Of a DNA stretch of 64,000 nucleotides, positions 26,701-38,700 are shown in pieces. The position numbers and the translations under genes were made by a program. The first letter of the stretch is position 1; every line of letters begins with the position of its first letter. Under the pieces are notes generated by a model. That model had not been told where the DNA came from. It ran no database searches and saw only the letters and a list, made by a program, of their open reading frames with translations. The stretch is from Antilocapra americana. Its lineage: Eukaryota > Chordata > Mammalia > Artiodactyla > Antilocapridae. The DNA lies in assembly GCA_007570785.1 (NCBI GenBank), contig ML664175.1, positions 12,191,441-12,255,440 on the forward strand. The letters are read 5' to 3'.

Positions 26701-29700
26701 CTCCCAGAACTCTATTCTCATCCCTTTTTTCACTGATCCATCTCATAATTGTAGGTGTTTCCACCTGCCACCAGTAGTCAGTGACTCACCATTTTGTGCT
26801 TCCAGAGCGCTCTCCTTGTTTTAAACTTTAATATCCAGCTTCCTCTCCTCTGGACGATTCTGCAGTCACCTCAAACTCAGCATGTCCCTAGTCAGCTTAT
26901 CATCTGTATGATTTCTCAATGTGTTTCTAGCGTATGCGTACATATCTTGTGTATTCATTTATTCAGCAACTGTTTATTGATTGCATGCTCTGTATCAGGC
27001 ACTGTTCTAGATTCTGGGAACACAACATAAAAAGAGCTGACAATTGTAGTGGATAATAATAGCTAACACCTGTTGTTGGTTAATAATTTATTTATAGTAG
27101 CTCTGACTTTTGTAATAAGCTATGAGGCAGATTCTATGATTATTCTCATTTTGCAGGTGAAGTAACTTATCTAAGGTTATATGACAGTAGGCCCAGAATT
27201 CAGACCTACAAAGTCTAGCTTGAATCCTGTATTCTTCTTTATGCCAGGATATCTCAGCCTTGGTACTCTTGTCTTTGGGCTGGATAGTTCCTGTAGGGGC
27301 GGGCAGGCTCTCCTGTGCATTGTAGGATATTTAGCAGCATTCTTAGCGGCTTCTCACTGAATAACCAGTAGTGCCCCCTCCCCTCCAGTTGTGACAGCCG
27401 AAAATATCGTCAGTTGTTGCTGGATATTCCTTGGGGGGACAGTGTTGCTCTATACTGTACTAGAACCCAGTGTTTCTGTTACAATACTGGTTGATTTCTT
27501 TTTAAATTTTCTCTGCTTGATGATGAGCTCCTTGAGGACCAAAGATCAAGTCTTCCTTTTTTTAGCACTGAGCTGCTCCCATGCAGGCATGCCTCTTTTC
27601 CCTTGCGAGGTTAGCTTAAATTTAGAAAGTGCTTATTGATCTGCCTACATTGTAGCTTGTTTCTAGTTGCTAGAGATAAAACAATGAAGGCAGACAATAT
27701 CCCTAAATTATTTTAATGGTCAAGACTTTCTTTTTTACTGTTATATTTTCCAATACCGTTATAGATCATAGATCCTTAGCCATGTTATTATTATATGTAA
27801 GACTTGCCAAAAAAATGAATAAATGCATGAGTACATCTCAGTAATCTTCCTAGAATTACAGTAAAAGTACTTTAACCAGCTTGATGTCACTGAGATGTGG
27901 AGTTAATTTCTCTGATGTAGATTTGTGATGATCTATTTCTAGTGGACACTCACTAGGCTAATTTTAATTTTAAAAAAGGGCAGGGTTTATTTACTTAATC
28001 AGATATCTTTGTATTTCACCCTGCTCTGGCAATTTTCTTTGGTTATTAACTCCTGAACTAGAGGAGATTCACTTGTCTTTAGTTTGGATTTCTACCTTGT
28101 TTGAGCAACAAAGAGCTTCTGGACTGTAGGAAAACAGATATTAATTTAATTGGAAATCAAAACTGTACCCTAAGAAGTAGAGCTATAAGGTCAGTCCTCT
28201 TTTGAGGGGCATATGCTAATCATTTAACCCCTTAAATATGTATTCAGCCTTAAGGATATTATAGTTATTGTGCTTCCTCTTCTCTCAGTCTGACTTGTTT
28301 TTGGAATAATTGAAGACCAAGAGGGCAAGTCATTTCTAAACTGATAAATGTCATATCTATCACTTTGGTAATGCAGTCCCTAGGTCTCTTGCTCTGGTTA
28401 CAGACTCATCTCCTGAGTCTTAGAGTTTTTGGAATTGTAAAATTAATGTGTCACAGTTGGAAGGAACCATGAAGGTCATTTAGTCCATCCACTGAATGGA
28501 TTTAGTGTCCTAAAGGTTTTTGATTTTCTTTTCTGAAGTAACACATAATAAATGACATTTACTTGTGTAACATATTGACATGGGGACTGAGATATCACCC
28601 CAGAGATGTTATAGGAAGATCCTATAATAATGATATTGCTATAAATATTATATCCTATAGAAAATAGCTACTTTTGATTCAGCATAACTAAGATAGCTGT
28701 TGATCATAGTCAATTCCTAGTATGCCAGTTGTGATTCTACCCAAGTTAATCAAGAAATTTGAAATGCAAATGAGTGAAAGGGATATAGTTATCAAACTGA
28801 CTTTGAATCTGCTAACTTATGTTTTAAAAGTGAACAATTTGTTGACTTTTTATCTTTTTTGTTTTTGTTACAAATTACTTGTGATATTTAACCCCTCAAC
28901 TTATGATGACAAGGTAGTACTAATTCCTGGAGGCTACTAGGGTGAATTTAACTCAGATGACCATTATATCTACACTATGGGCAGGAACCCCTTAGAAGAA
29001 ATGGAGTAGCCATCCTAGTCAACAAGAGAGTCTGAAATGCAGTACTTGGATGCAATCTCAAAAACGACAGAATAATCTCTGTTTCCAACGCAAACCATTC
29101 AGTATCACAGTAATCCAAGTCTCTTATCTCGACCAGTAATGCTGATGAAGCTGAAGTTGAACAGTTTTGTGAAGACCTACAAGACATTCTAGAACTAACA
29201 CCCAAAAAAGATGTCTTTTTCATTATAGGAGACTGGAATGCAAAAGTAGGAAGTCAAGAAGTTGGACATGACTAAGTGATTGAACTGAACTGAACTAGAG
29301 ATTAGTGTAATTCTTTCCTATCCAAGTTTACAGACTCCTGAATTCTAGTTCTCAGGTTAAGAACCTTTACAAAACGGCTCAGGAAATTAGCCCAAATAGG
29401 CCAGAATAGGAACTTGAGGGGGAAAAAACCAATATTCAGAGACTTAGACTAGAGATACTGCCTAACGGAGTTTAGGAAGAGTTTAGGTTTGCCCAGAAGA
29501 GAACCAGCAACAGCAGGATAGGGCATGTATAGGAGGGCAGACCCTGGAGCATTACAGGGAGGTGTACTGCAGTCACACCCATCAGAGCCACCCAGATTCA
29601 TTTATGTGAGTCTGTAAATTCCCTTCATTGTTTCAGCCAGTTTTGGTTGGATTTTTTGTATTGTTTGTAAATAACCAGAAGATTCCTAATTGGTACATTG

Positions 29701-32700
29701 ACCCAGAAGAGAACAGCTTTGTATTGCGAGCCAAATAGGAGTAGGATATCCTTGGTATTGGTTACTCTAGAAATATGGCTGGAACACAGGTGTACTCTAA
29801 AACCCTAAGAATTCTGAGGAGATGCCTCATGAGTCATGTGGGGGAAGGGAAGGACAAGGCTTTGGGTTTTCTATTCCTCTAATTTTTATTTTTTAAGTAA
29901 AAAATGTGTCTCCGTTTTTATTTTTTTTAAATTTGCACATATGTAGTTTGAGGAAAGGGTACTGTTTCTTAGAGGAGTTTGAAACATTAGGATAAACCTT
30001 CTGGGGACACACTTGCTTTTCTTCTGGCCTGGAAGAATGTACCTTCAGAGTAACTCTGAGCATGTGACAGAGCATAATGAGGACTCAGATGTTTCGTACC
30101 TAGAAGATTATTATCTTTCTAAGAACAACCATGCAAGATAGTTACTGCTACATTTAATAGGTGAGAAAGAGATTAAATAAGGTCACATTATTCAAATTAG
30201 ACAGGCTCAGGATTAGAATTTAAGCCCATCTGACTCCATACTTTTATCCCACTATTCAGCTTTGAGTCAGAAAATTATTACAAGAGACTTTTAATTTTCA
30301 GCCAGGTAGAATCTTATCATTTCTTTTGTTCTATTGGGTCTGAGTTTAGAGACAAGAGAAAGGGAAAAGACATTGGAAGTTAGTGAGATGTAGCCAGATA
30401 TACTCTGAGTTGGATGGTTGTATCTTTAAGAAGTTAAGATTTTAAGAAGTATGACATAGTAGTCTTTATTATATAGGAATGATTTCTATTATTAAGAGTA
30501 TTTTTTGTTGGGACTTCCTTGGTGGTCCAGTGGTTGAGACTCGGAGCTCCCAGTGTGGGGGGGCCTGGGTTCAATCCCTGGTCAGGGAACTAGATCCCAC
30601 ATGCAGCAACTAAAAATCCCATGTGCTGCAACTAAGACCGGGCGCAGCCAAATAAATAAGTTTCTTTAAAAAAAAAAAAAAGTATTTGTTGTATATAATG
30701 GAAGGACTCCCATGATACTTTGGAGTTTTTAAAATACAATTTAAAACTAATAATTTATTTTAAAAAACTAATAATTTATCATGACCTAGGAAAAGGTGAT
30801 TTATTGCCATATTTAAACATCATGGTAAATATAAGCCTCGTGAAGCTTGGAAGAAAATCCCAGTGAAGATCACTGTCTAAAATTACAGGATATACATGTT
30901 AAGAATGTGACTATATCACATTATTATTTACAGATACTTGAATTCACTAATCACTTATTATTTATCTATTTATACACAAGGTTGCTCAGATGGTAAATCT
31001 GCCTGTAATGCAGGAGACCCAGATTGGTCCATGGGTCAGGAATATCCCCTGGAGAAGGGAATAGCTACTTTACTCCATCCAGTATTCTTGCCTGGAGAAT
31101 CCCATGGACAGAGAAGCCTGTTAGACTACAGTCCATGGGGTTGTGAAGAGTCAGACATGATTGAGCAGCTAAGCACACACACATATTTTTTACACAGTGA
31201 TACTTGATAATTTAATTGATCTGTGCATTTTTTCATTTCAAGATGACTCGAGGAGAACTGCGTCTAATGCTGTTGTAACAGAAACTGGCCCTCCTGCAAT
31301 GCCTAGGTTACCTTCCTGCTGTCCCCAGCACTCGCCCTGTGGAGGGTCATCGCAGAATCACCATGCATTAGGACATCCACACACAAGTTGCTTTCAGCAG
31401 CATGGCCACCATTTTCAGCATCATCACCACCATCATCATACTCCCCACCCAGCTGTCCCAGTTTCTCCTTCCTTTAGTGATCCTACTTGTCCTGTGGAAA
31501 GACCTCCACAAGTACAACCACCTTGTGGAGCAAATAGTACTTCTAGTACCAGCTACCATGATCAGGTATGTGGAATTTGATGAGTTCTTCTTAATTTTTT
31601 AAAATTGCAGTTCCTTCCAGAAGAAAAAAGTCTAATGATAAAGTTTATGTACCAAATAAGTCATTCTTTTTGTCCCTGCAAGAGTGGCGTAATTTAATGA
31701 TCTGTGATTTTTTTTTTTAATTAAGTATTTAGGATTTTCTCATGTTGTAAATGATTGCAACCAATTGAGAGGACCAGGGATATGGATAATTGGATACTAT
31801 TTTTTATTCTGGAATGTTTTTCAGTGTTTTTAGTTAAATATAAGTGGATTTAATGTTTAGGATTTCATTTCAAACAAAGGTGTTGAAACTGCAGTGTCAG
31901 CCTCATTCATGAGAAATTGGGGAATTCTCCCAGTTTTTTCCTCTTCTACCTCCTCTTCTGGAGCCTCCTGGTAATCTCCACTCATCTAGAAATAAACAGA
32001 CTTCTCAGCTGCAAAACCATACAGGGAGGAACCTCCTATTTCTCAGGAGCAGATTAGGTTTTTAGTTTCTGGGAAATTGAAATGTCAGCAAAAAATATTA
32101 TCAGTAATTTTTTTTTGCTAATTAAGTAAATTGGTTGATATTATTAGTGAATACTTAAAATGTCAAATAATGTTAAACTCGTATTGGTGATCACATGGAG
32201 TAAATAAAGTGAGGTATTATGTGCTGTTGTAACTTTTGCTGTGTTACTTCTGTGTATAATTGTGATGTAAACCTGAGTGGTGCATACTTTAAAAAACAAA
32301 ATGGGTAATATAAAGTGGTAAATGACACATGTGCTAAAAAAAAAAATGGGCTAGAAAAAGTTAAAGTGAAATTCAGAGTAACTGCTCTGCTTTATCCTCT
32401 GGCCTTTCCTCAAGAACATTACTTGCTTCATCTTTTAAATTTTTGATGATTATCTCTGCTGGTTCTGACAAATTAAAATTAAGAAAGTGAAGTGTTCCCT
32501 TAAGAAGAAGAAACTAGCTGCTGATATAAAAAATAAAATTGAAAGAGTTTAGTAGGAAATGTGATTAAAGAGATTTTAGATGATGTTTTGGCTCTGGTAA
32601 CAGCAGTTCTAAGTACTAACATCTGTTGATTGGCTACACCTGTTCTACCTTTTGGGCCTCAAAAAGGAACCTGAGTGACTTAATTCTAGGTAGAATCTCT

Positions 32701-35700
32701 TTTATTGTTTTGTGTCAGATATAGGTGTAACCTACTCATCTGTCTATCTCTCAAGTGTTAGTCGTTCAGTCTTGTCTGACTCTTTGTGACCCTGTGGACT
32801 GTATAGCCTGCCAGCCACCTCTGTCCACAGAATTCTCCAGGCAAGAATACCGGAATGTGTTGCCATTTCCTTCTCCAGGAGATCTTCTCTAACATCTATC
32901 TCTAAGTAGAAGTATTTGAACTATACACAAACCTTGAGGAAAATCAGCAGGATCAGGCATTCAATAGTGATAATGGATATGAAGCTAAAGAGTGAGGTTT
33001 TGGAGATATGAACAGTTTGAGATTCGTGTAGCTCTTTGTAGGACTCTGAAATTAACCACATGTACTTGAGATAGTCTCATATAGTCTACATTTGAGACCT
33101 GTGTGGACATAGTAGGAAGCTGAGGAGAAGGAGATTGATCTTAGGATTTATAATTGTGTGGTGTCTCATGATTGTCAAACTGTGGATAGGCAGAGAAAGA
33201 TTGGGGAGGATTAGTCTTAACAACAGAAAGTTTTAGTAGTCACTTGACTCTATCATACTACTCCTTTGGGTGTAGCTTTCTCTTCTGATAGAATAGTTTA
33301 ATTAGTGTTAGGTATTATTTATGATCTATGTAAAGGGCTTCCCTGATAGCCCATTTGGTTAAGAATCTGCCTGCAATGCTGGAGACCTTGGTTTGATTCC
33401 TGGGTTGGGGACATCTGCGGAAGAAGGGATAGCCTACCTACTCCAGCATTCTTAGGCTTCCCTTGTGGCTCAGCTAGTAAAGAATCGGCTTGCAATGCAG
33501 GAGACTTGAGTTTGATCCTTGGGTTGGGAAGATCCCCTGGAGAAAGGAAAGGCTACCTACTCCAATATTTTGGCTGGAGAATTCCATGGACTGTGGGGTT
33601 GCAAAGAGTTGGATACGACTGAGCAACTTGCACTTTCCCTTTCCCTGGTGGCTTAGTGGTAAAGATGCAGGAGACCAAGGTTCAATCCCTGAGTCAGGAA
33701 GATCCCCTGAAGAAAGAAATGGCAACCTACTCCAGTATTCTTGTCTGGGAAATCCAGTAGACAGAGGAGCCTGGTGGGCTACAGTCCATGGGGTCGCAAG
33801 AGAGTCAGATAGGACTTAGTGACTGAACAACAAAAAATTAATATTTGCTATTTCTGTACCATCTTGCTTAACCTCCCTTTTCCTTCTAGAATAAGAATTG
33901 AGTGAACCGTTGGAATTGTGAAGAAGAGGGTTCTCTCTGTTGGTTTTTCCCCCTTTTTATTCTCTACTTTTAATTTTACCCTCAGCTGCTTCTAGGAGGA
34001 CCTTCACCCCACCTTACTCACTCTTTGGGAGTTTTCTTAATCACTGACTGGAAAAGAAGATAGGAAATTTGCTCACCTTCATAGTATGTTAATATTCCAG
34101 TCCATTTGCCAAATTTTAACCTAAATAGGAAATACACAAAGGATTTGAGTCATCAGTAATAATTCACAATCTTAAAATATTGTTCTTAAACCTTATTTAT
34201 CCAAACTAGAAGCTGATATTGTATTTGCCAACTCAGAAGAAAGACATTAGAGATTTACTTAATTGATTGTAGACACATAATATACAAGAGGAAAGGAGTT
34301 CTATTGTCCTTCCCTCATTCTGTACCGTCCTCCTCCTTCCCTTTTAATATCCAGAGTTTCTTATGTTTCAGTTATCCTCTGAACAGGGTGGCCATTGAAA
34401 CCACAAAGACCACTCTGTCTCTAAAAATAATAATAATAAAATAAATTTTAAAAATATACTAAGACCACTATGGTTCTTCACTGGACTGAGTGACCTGGGC
34501 CTCTAATAAATGCATTACCCTACCTTTCCTCACCTCTAGGCCTTCAGCTTTCAGTAGTGAACAATCCCTACATATGATTCCATATATAACATCTCCATCT
34601 TCTTTAATCACATTTTAAAAATTGCAGCTATACTGAACACTAAGCAAAGGCTTATATTTAAAATACTTAATAATATAAAGAAGCAATTCAGTTTCTGTTA
34701 TCTGCTCTAGAGTAGAAGGTAAAGTGTTTGTTTTCCTTAGGACTTTTCAAAGTGTTGTAGTAGGGATAGAATTTAGACTCTTGATTTTTCAGCTTGGTAA
34801 ATGATCCTTCCCTAAAATTATTTTACTAATAAAAGTAATCATTGTTTAATTTTTTTTAAGTGAAAAAGGATGTGAAGCAAAGCCAACTAATGGTTTAGCT
34901 TGAATAATCTTAGACCCTTTGTTGTCTTGGATAATGTTTTCACTATTTGAGTTTTAGTTGAATCCTTGCTGTGTACAGTTTAAAAATGAGACAGATTTTT
35001 ACCTGAAACTTTAAATGTTTTCAGTGGCATGATTATATGTTTTCTGAAGGAGTCCTGAATTACCAGTCAGAGTTTTGGTGTAAAGGAGGATATCGAAGTA
35101 TGATTTAAAAGTTTTTTTTTCTCTTAAGACTTATTATATAGAAGATAAATAGATCTTAAAATAATACATTAACTTTTGTTCAAACACTATCACATGCTTG
35201 GTTATTTAAAATTGATTATGGTTTTTAAGTGGATAAGCACTATAGTTTTTACAATCCAAGATACACGTAGTATTTTTTGGTGCTCAGTAGGTCTTCACAC
35301 TCAAAATTTTACCAGTTTCAAATTTATTGATTCTATTTTTCTAGATTACATTGAGTACTTTTACAGTATACCATAAACAATGTTTTGACCAAATTTTAGA
35401 AAGATAAAACATAGTTCCTCTTTATACAGCAGGCATTGCCAGTAGACCTGAGCAGCAGTGGTATCAGAAGTCATGGAAGTGCTGGTTTTCATGGAGCATC
35501 TGCATTTGACCCCTGCTGTCCTGTTTCTTCTTCCCGAGCTGCAATCTTTGGCCATCAGGCTGCTGCTGCTGCTGCCCCGAGTCAGCCATTATCAATAGAT
35601 GGTTATGGATCAAGCATGGTTGCCCAGCCCCAGCCCCAGCCCCCTCCACAAGCCTCACTGTCATCTTGTCGACATTATATGCCACCTCCTTGTAAGTATA

Positions 35701-38700
35701 AATTTAATAGGCAAAGAACTTAGAGGCACATAAATGAAGCATTGCGCTCTCCTCCATTTAATAACCTTTCAGTAATTCTAATTTATAAATTTCTAGTATT
35801 TCCTTGACCTAAAAGTGGAGTGTATTTTTCCCATTTCATCCTTCTTCTACCTCACATACCTAAAGCGGTCTTCTTAAGCAAAAATGGCAGATGTTGTTTT
35901 AAAAGGTCTGGGAAAATAATAAAAAGTATCACATTTGTCTAATTTACATTTTAACATTTATGTTTTAATATCTATCTATTAGAAGTACATTGAATGGCAC
36001 TTCAGATTCCTATAAAAGGAAATTTTAAGGAATTTTTATTTATCCTTTAGTATTAAAAAGAAATTGGAAGGTTTAGTAGTTGTTTCTATGCATAGGAAAG
36101 TAAACTTTAAGAATTCTGAGACTTAACTGAGACACAGGAGAAAATTCCTTGACAGAAAGCCAATTTCAGAAAGGTTTTCTGTATTCTTTTCATGCAAGCA
36201 ATTAAAATAGAATCAGATATGACTTTTCTAAGAAATTGAAATCTATAAGATAGAAGAAATGAGAAATAACCTTAGGCTGTGTAACATATATTTATTGCAT
36301 TGTTGAATCATAGGCTAATAATCAGATGGAAACTTATTAAATATTTTGATTTTTAAAAAAAAGCACTGAAAGTTCATGCCAGGAGTAAAGCTAAACATTG
36401 GCAAGGAAATTTGCTTTTGTCCCCCGATTACATACAAGAAATAATGTTCAGTTATTGATCTTCTTATGATTCCAGCCCTATAATTTTAAAAATCTGTGTC
36501 CTGCATACACAGCTAGAGTCAACCCAGAATTTGTGCAGTGAAGTCTGGTGATACGTCATTTATCTTTCGAGAGTGCAAGTTTTCGCAAAGCATTAACCAG
36601 TGGATAAATTCCGTGTGTGAACACTGGCAGGATGTGCAGGCTGTTCTGTAATAGTTGTTGATATTCATCTTTCATTATCATCTTTTATTGGGAACTCAAA
36701 ATGTGTGGTTTTCTCCCCCTCTTCTTTAAAAATAATATAGTGAAGCAATTTATAAGTGTATCCCTTGCTTTTTTATGTCCTAATCTAAAAAAATTAACGT
36801 TTTCTTTTTATTATAAAAGTAACTTGTATACACCTTAAGAAATTCAAACCGCAGAATAATAGAAAATAAGAAGTTAATACCTCAGTGGTAGCAACTGTTT
36901 ATAGTTCATTATAAACCCTTTCAGAAATTTTCTTCCTTTGCACATGTTATTATGACACATCTCTTATTATGACATATCTCTCCTTTTTTAAAAAAAATGG
37001 GATCATATCAAACATAGTATTTGCCTCTTTTTCATTTTTAAAAAATTTAACAATACGTCTCAGATATTTTTTCCACAGTAGTACATAAAATTCTAGCTCA
37101 TTGTTTTTAATATCCTCATAATATTCCATTGTATATTGATTTAGTCCTCAGGTGATAAACATTTAAATTGTTTGTAGTTTTCTACTAGTCTACAGGGTAA
37201 CTTCCTAGGATTGAGATTGCTGGGTTAAAGTGACATGATGAACTTTTAAGAAACAAGATCAAGAACACTGTTTGCTTCTCTGTTTATTTTTACTGGCAAG
37301 AACACATAATACAGAGAAGAAGGGAAATGGTCTGTGGGAATGCAGAATATATTACCTTTATACAATGATTAGTAATTATCTTGTTTAGAAAAACAGTGCA
37401 TTATAATGATGGCTGAAGTTTTCACCACACACAAAAATTGGCAACTGTGTGAGGCGATGTATATGTTAATTAAACTGATTGTGGTAATCATTTCACATGG
37501 TATAAGTCAAATTATCATATTATACACTTTAGATATATTGTTATAGTTGTTAATTATACCTCAGTAAAGTTGAAAAATGATTAATGAAGTGTTGAATAAA
37601 TTGATTCATTCCAGAGCAAAACTTGAGCATTTTGTGATATTTGTGAATATTATTTCTTATATAATAATTATAGAGTTAGAAAACCTTGCTGTGAAACTGG
37701 GAAAAATGCTCTAAATTTGAGGAAGATAGTTAACAGTTAGAGAACTTAGTGACTTCTTTTTTGATGACTAAGAAATACTGAGCCTTGTGACTTCTTAGAG
37801 TAAAACATTGATTTGAAAATACAACTTTTAGAAAATTAGTTTAAAATTATGTCTCATAACTCAAATTGAGCTCAGTGAAAGTTTCCTTTAAATATATGCT
37901 AACAAGTTTTCCTTTGAAGTATGGCTGAATGAGTCTGTGATTACCTTTTACCCCTGCTGCACGAATCAAAGCAATTAAAAATTGAAGTTAATCTTTCTGT
38001 AATGAAACTAGAGATATGCTATGGCTCCATACCAGGCTACCAAGAAAATCTTAAAAATAAAATGAAATTAGGGCTGAAATCCAGGGAGGAGACAAACTTA
38101 TTTTTAGACCTCAACCTGATGCTTATCTCTTAAGTGTAAGAGAGAAAAGTATTCCTTTAAGGGACCTTTCAATAGTCATCTTGCACCATGAAGATTCAGA
38201 TTGAAGAAATGGGCGAAACCATCATAAAAAGGCTGATTTTCATGGCAAGTTGCTAGCACATATGCCCTCTACTTAATGTAGCACAGCAAAAATAGCATGG
38301 GGCAGGGAGAGAATTGCAGTGGTGAAAGTATATGTTTACAGGCGTACCTAGGACTTGTAAGTTCCTTTCCTCTCTATAGTGCTCTATAACCATTAATGAT
38401 GAAGGAAAACATGATTTATATGTTTATAAATATATAATTTATACATTTGATTTTACTAAAGCAAAATACTTGAGTATGACAGAATAAAATTACCAGGAGA
38501 CAATTTGGAAAAATGTTTATACTACCTTATGACAAAGCTCCCATATATACATAGAATACTTATAAATCAATAAGAAAATGGTGAATTATAATCTTAAGAA
38601 TATGAATAGATAATTCTGGGAAGAAATATAATTGATTAATTAATACAAATTTTTTTTCTGATTAGCATGTAAAAAATGTGACAGTGTAATTAGTCAGGAA

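Larger units (their letters stand above)
23704..31242 (+). other. RNF111: RNF111 intron after coding exon 4
   Basis: Holds L1 segments with a nested SINE (23.9-25.1 kb), L2/MIR and MER5A (26.9-27.5 kb), a deleted BovB (28.96-29.30 kb), a MIR (30.1 kb) and two SINEs (30.5 and 31.0 kb). About 25,150-26,930, 27,490-28,950 and 29,310-30,100 show nothing recognised. Confidence 0.85.
31566..35429 (+). other. RNF111: RNF111 intron after coding exon 5
   Basis: Holds an antisense Bov-tA (32752-32894) and three Bov-tA copies in a row (33,334-33,831). About 31,600-32,740 and 33,840-35,420 contain no element I recognise apart from a short TAA-rich run near 34,427. Confidence 0.85.

Noticed and set aside
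31368..31559. minus-strand open frame opposite coding exon 5
   Set aside because: Shadow of the His-rich RNF111 coding sequence.
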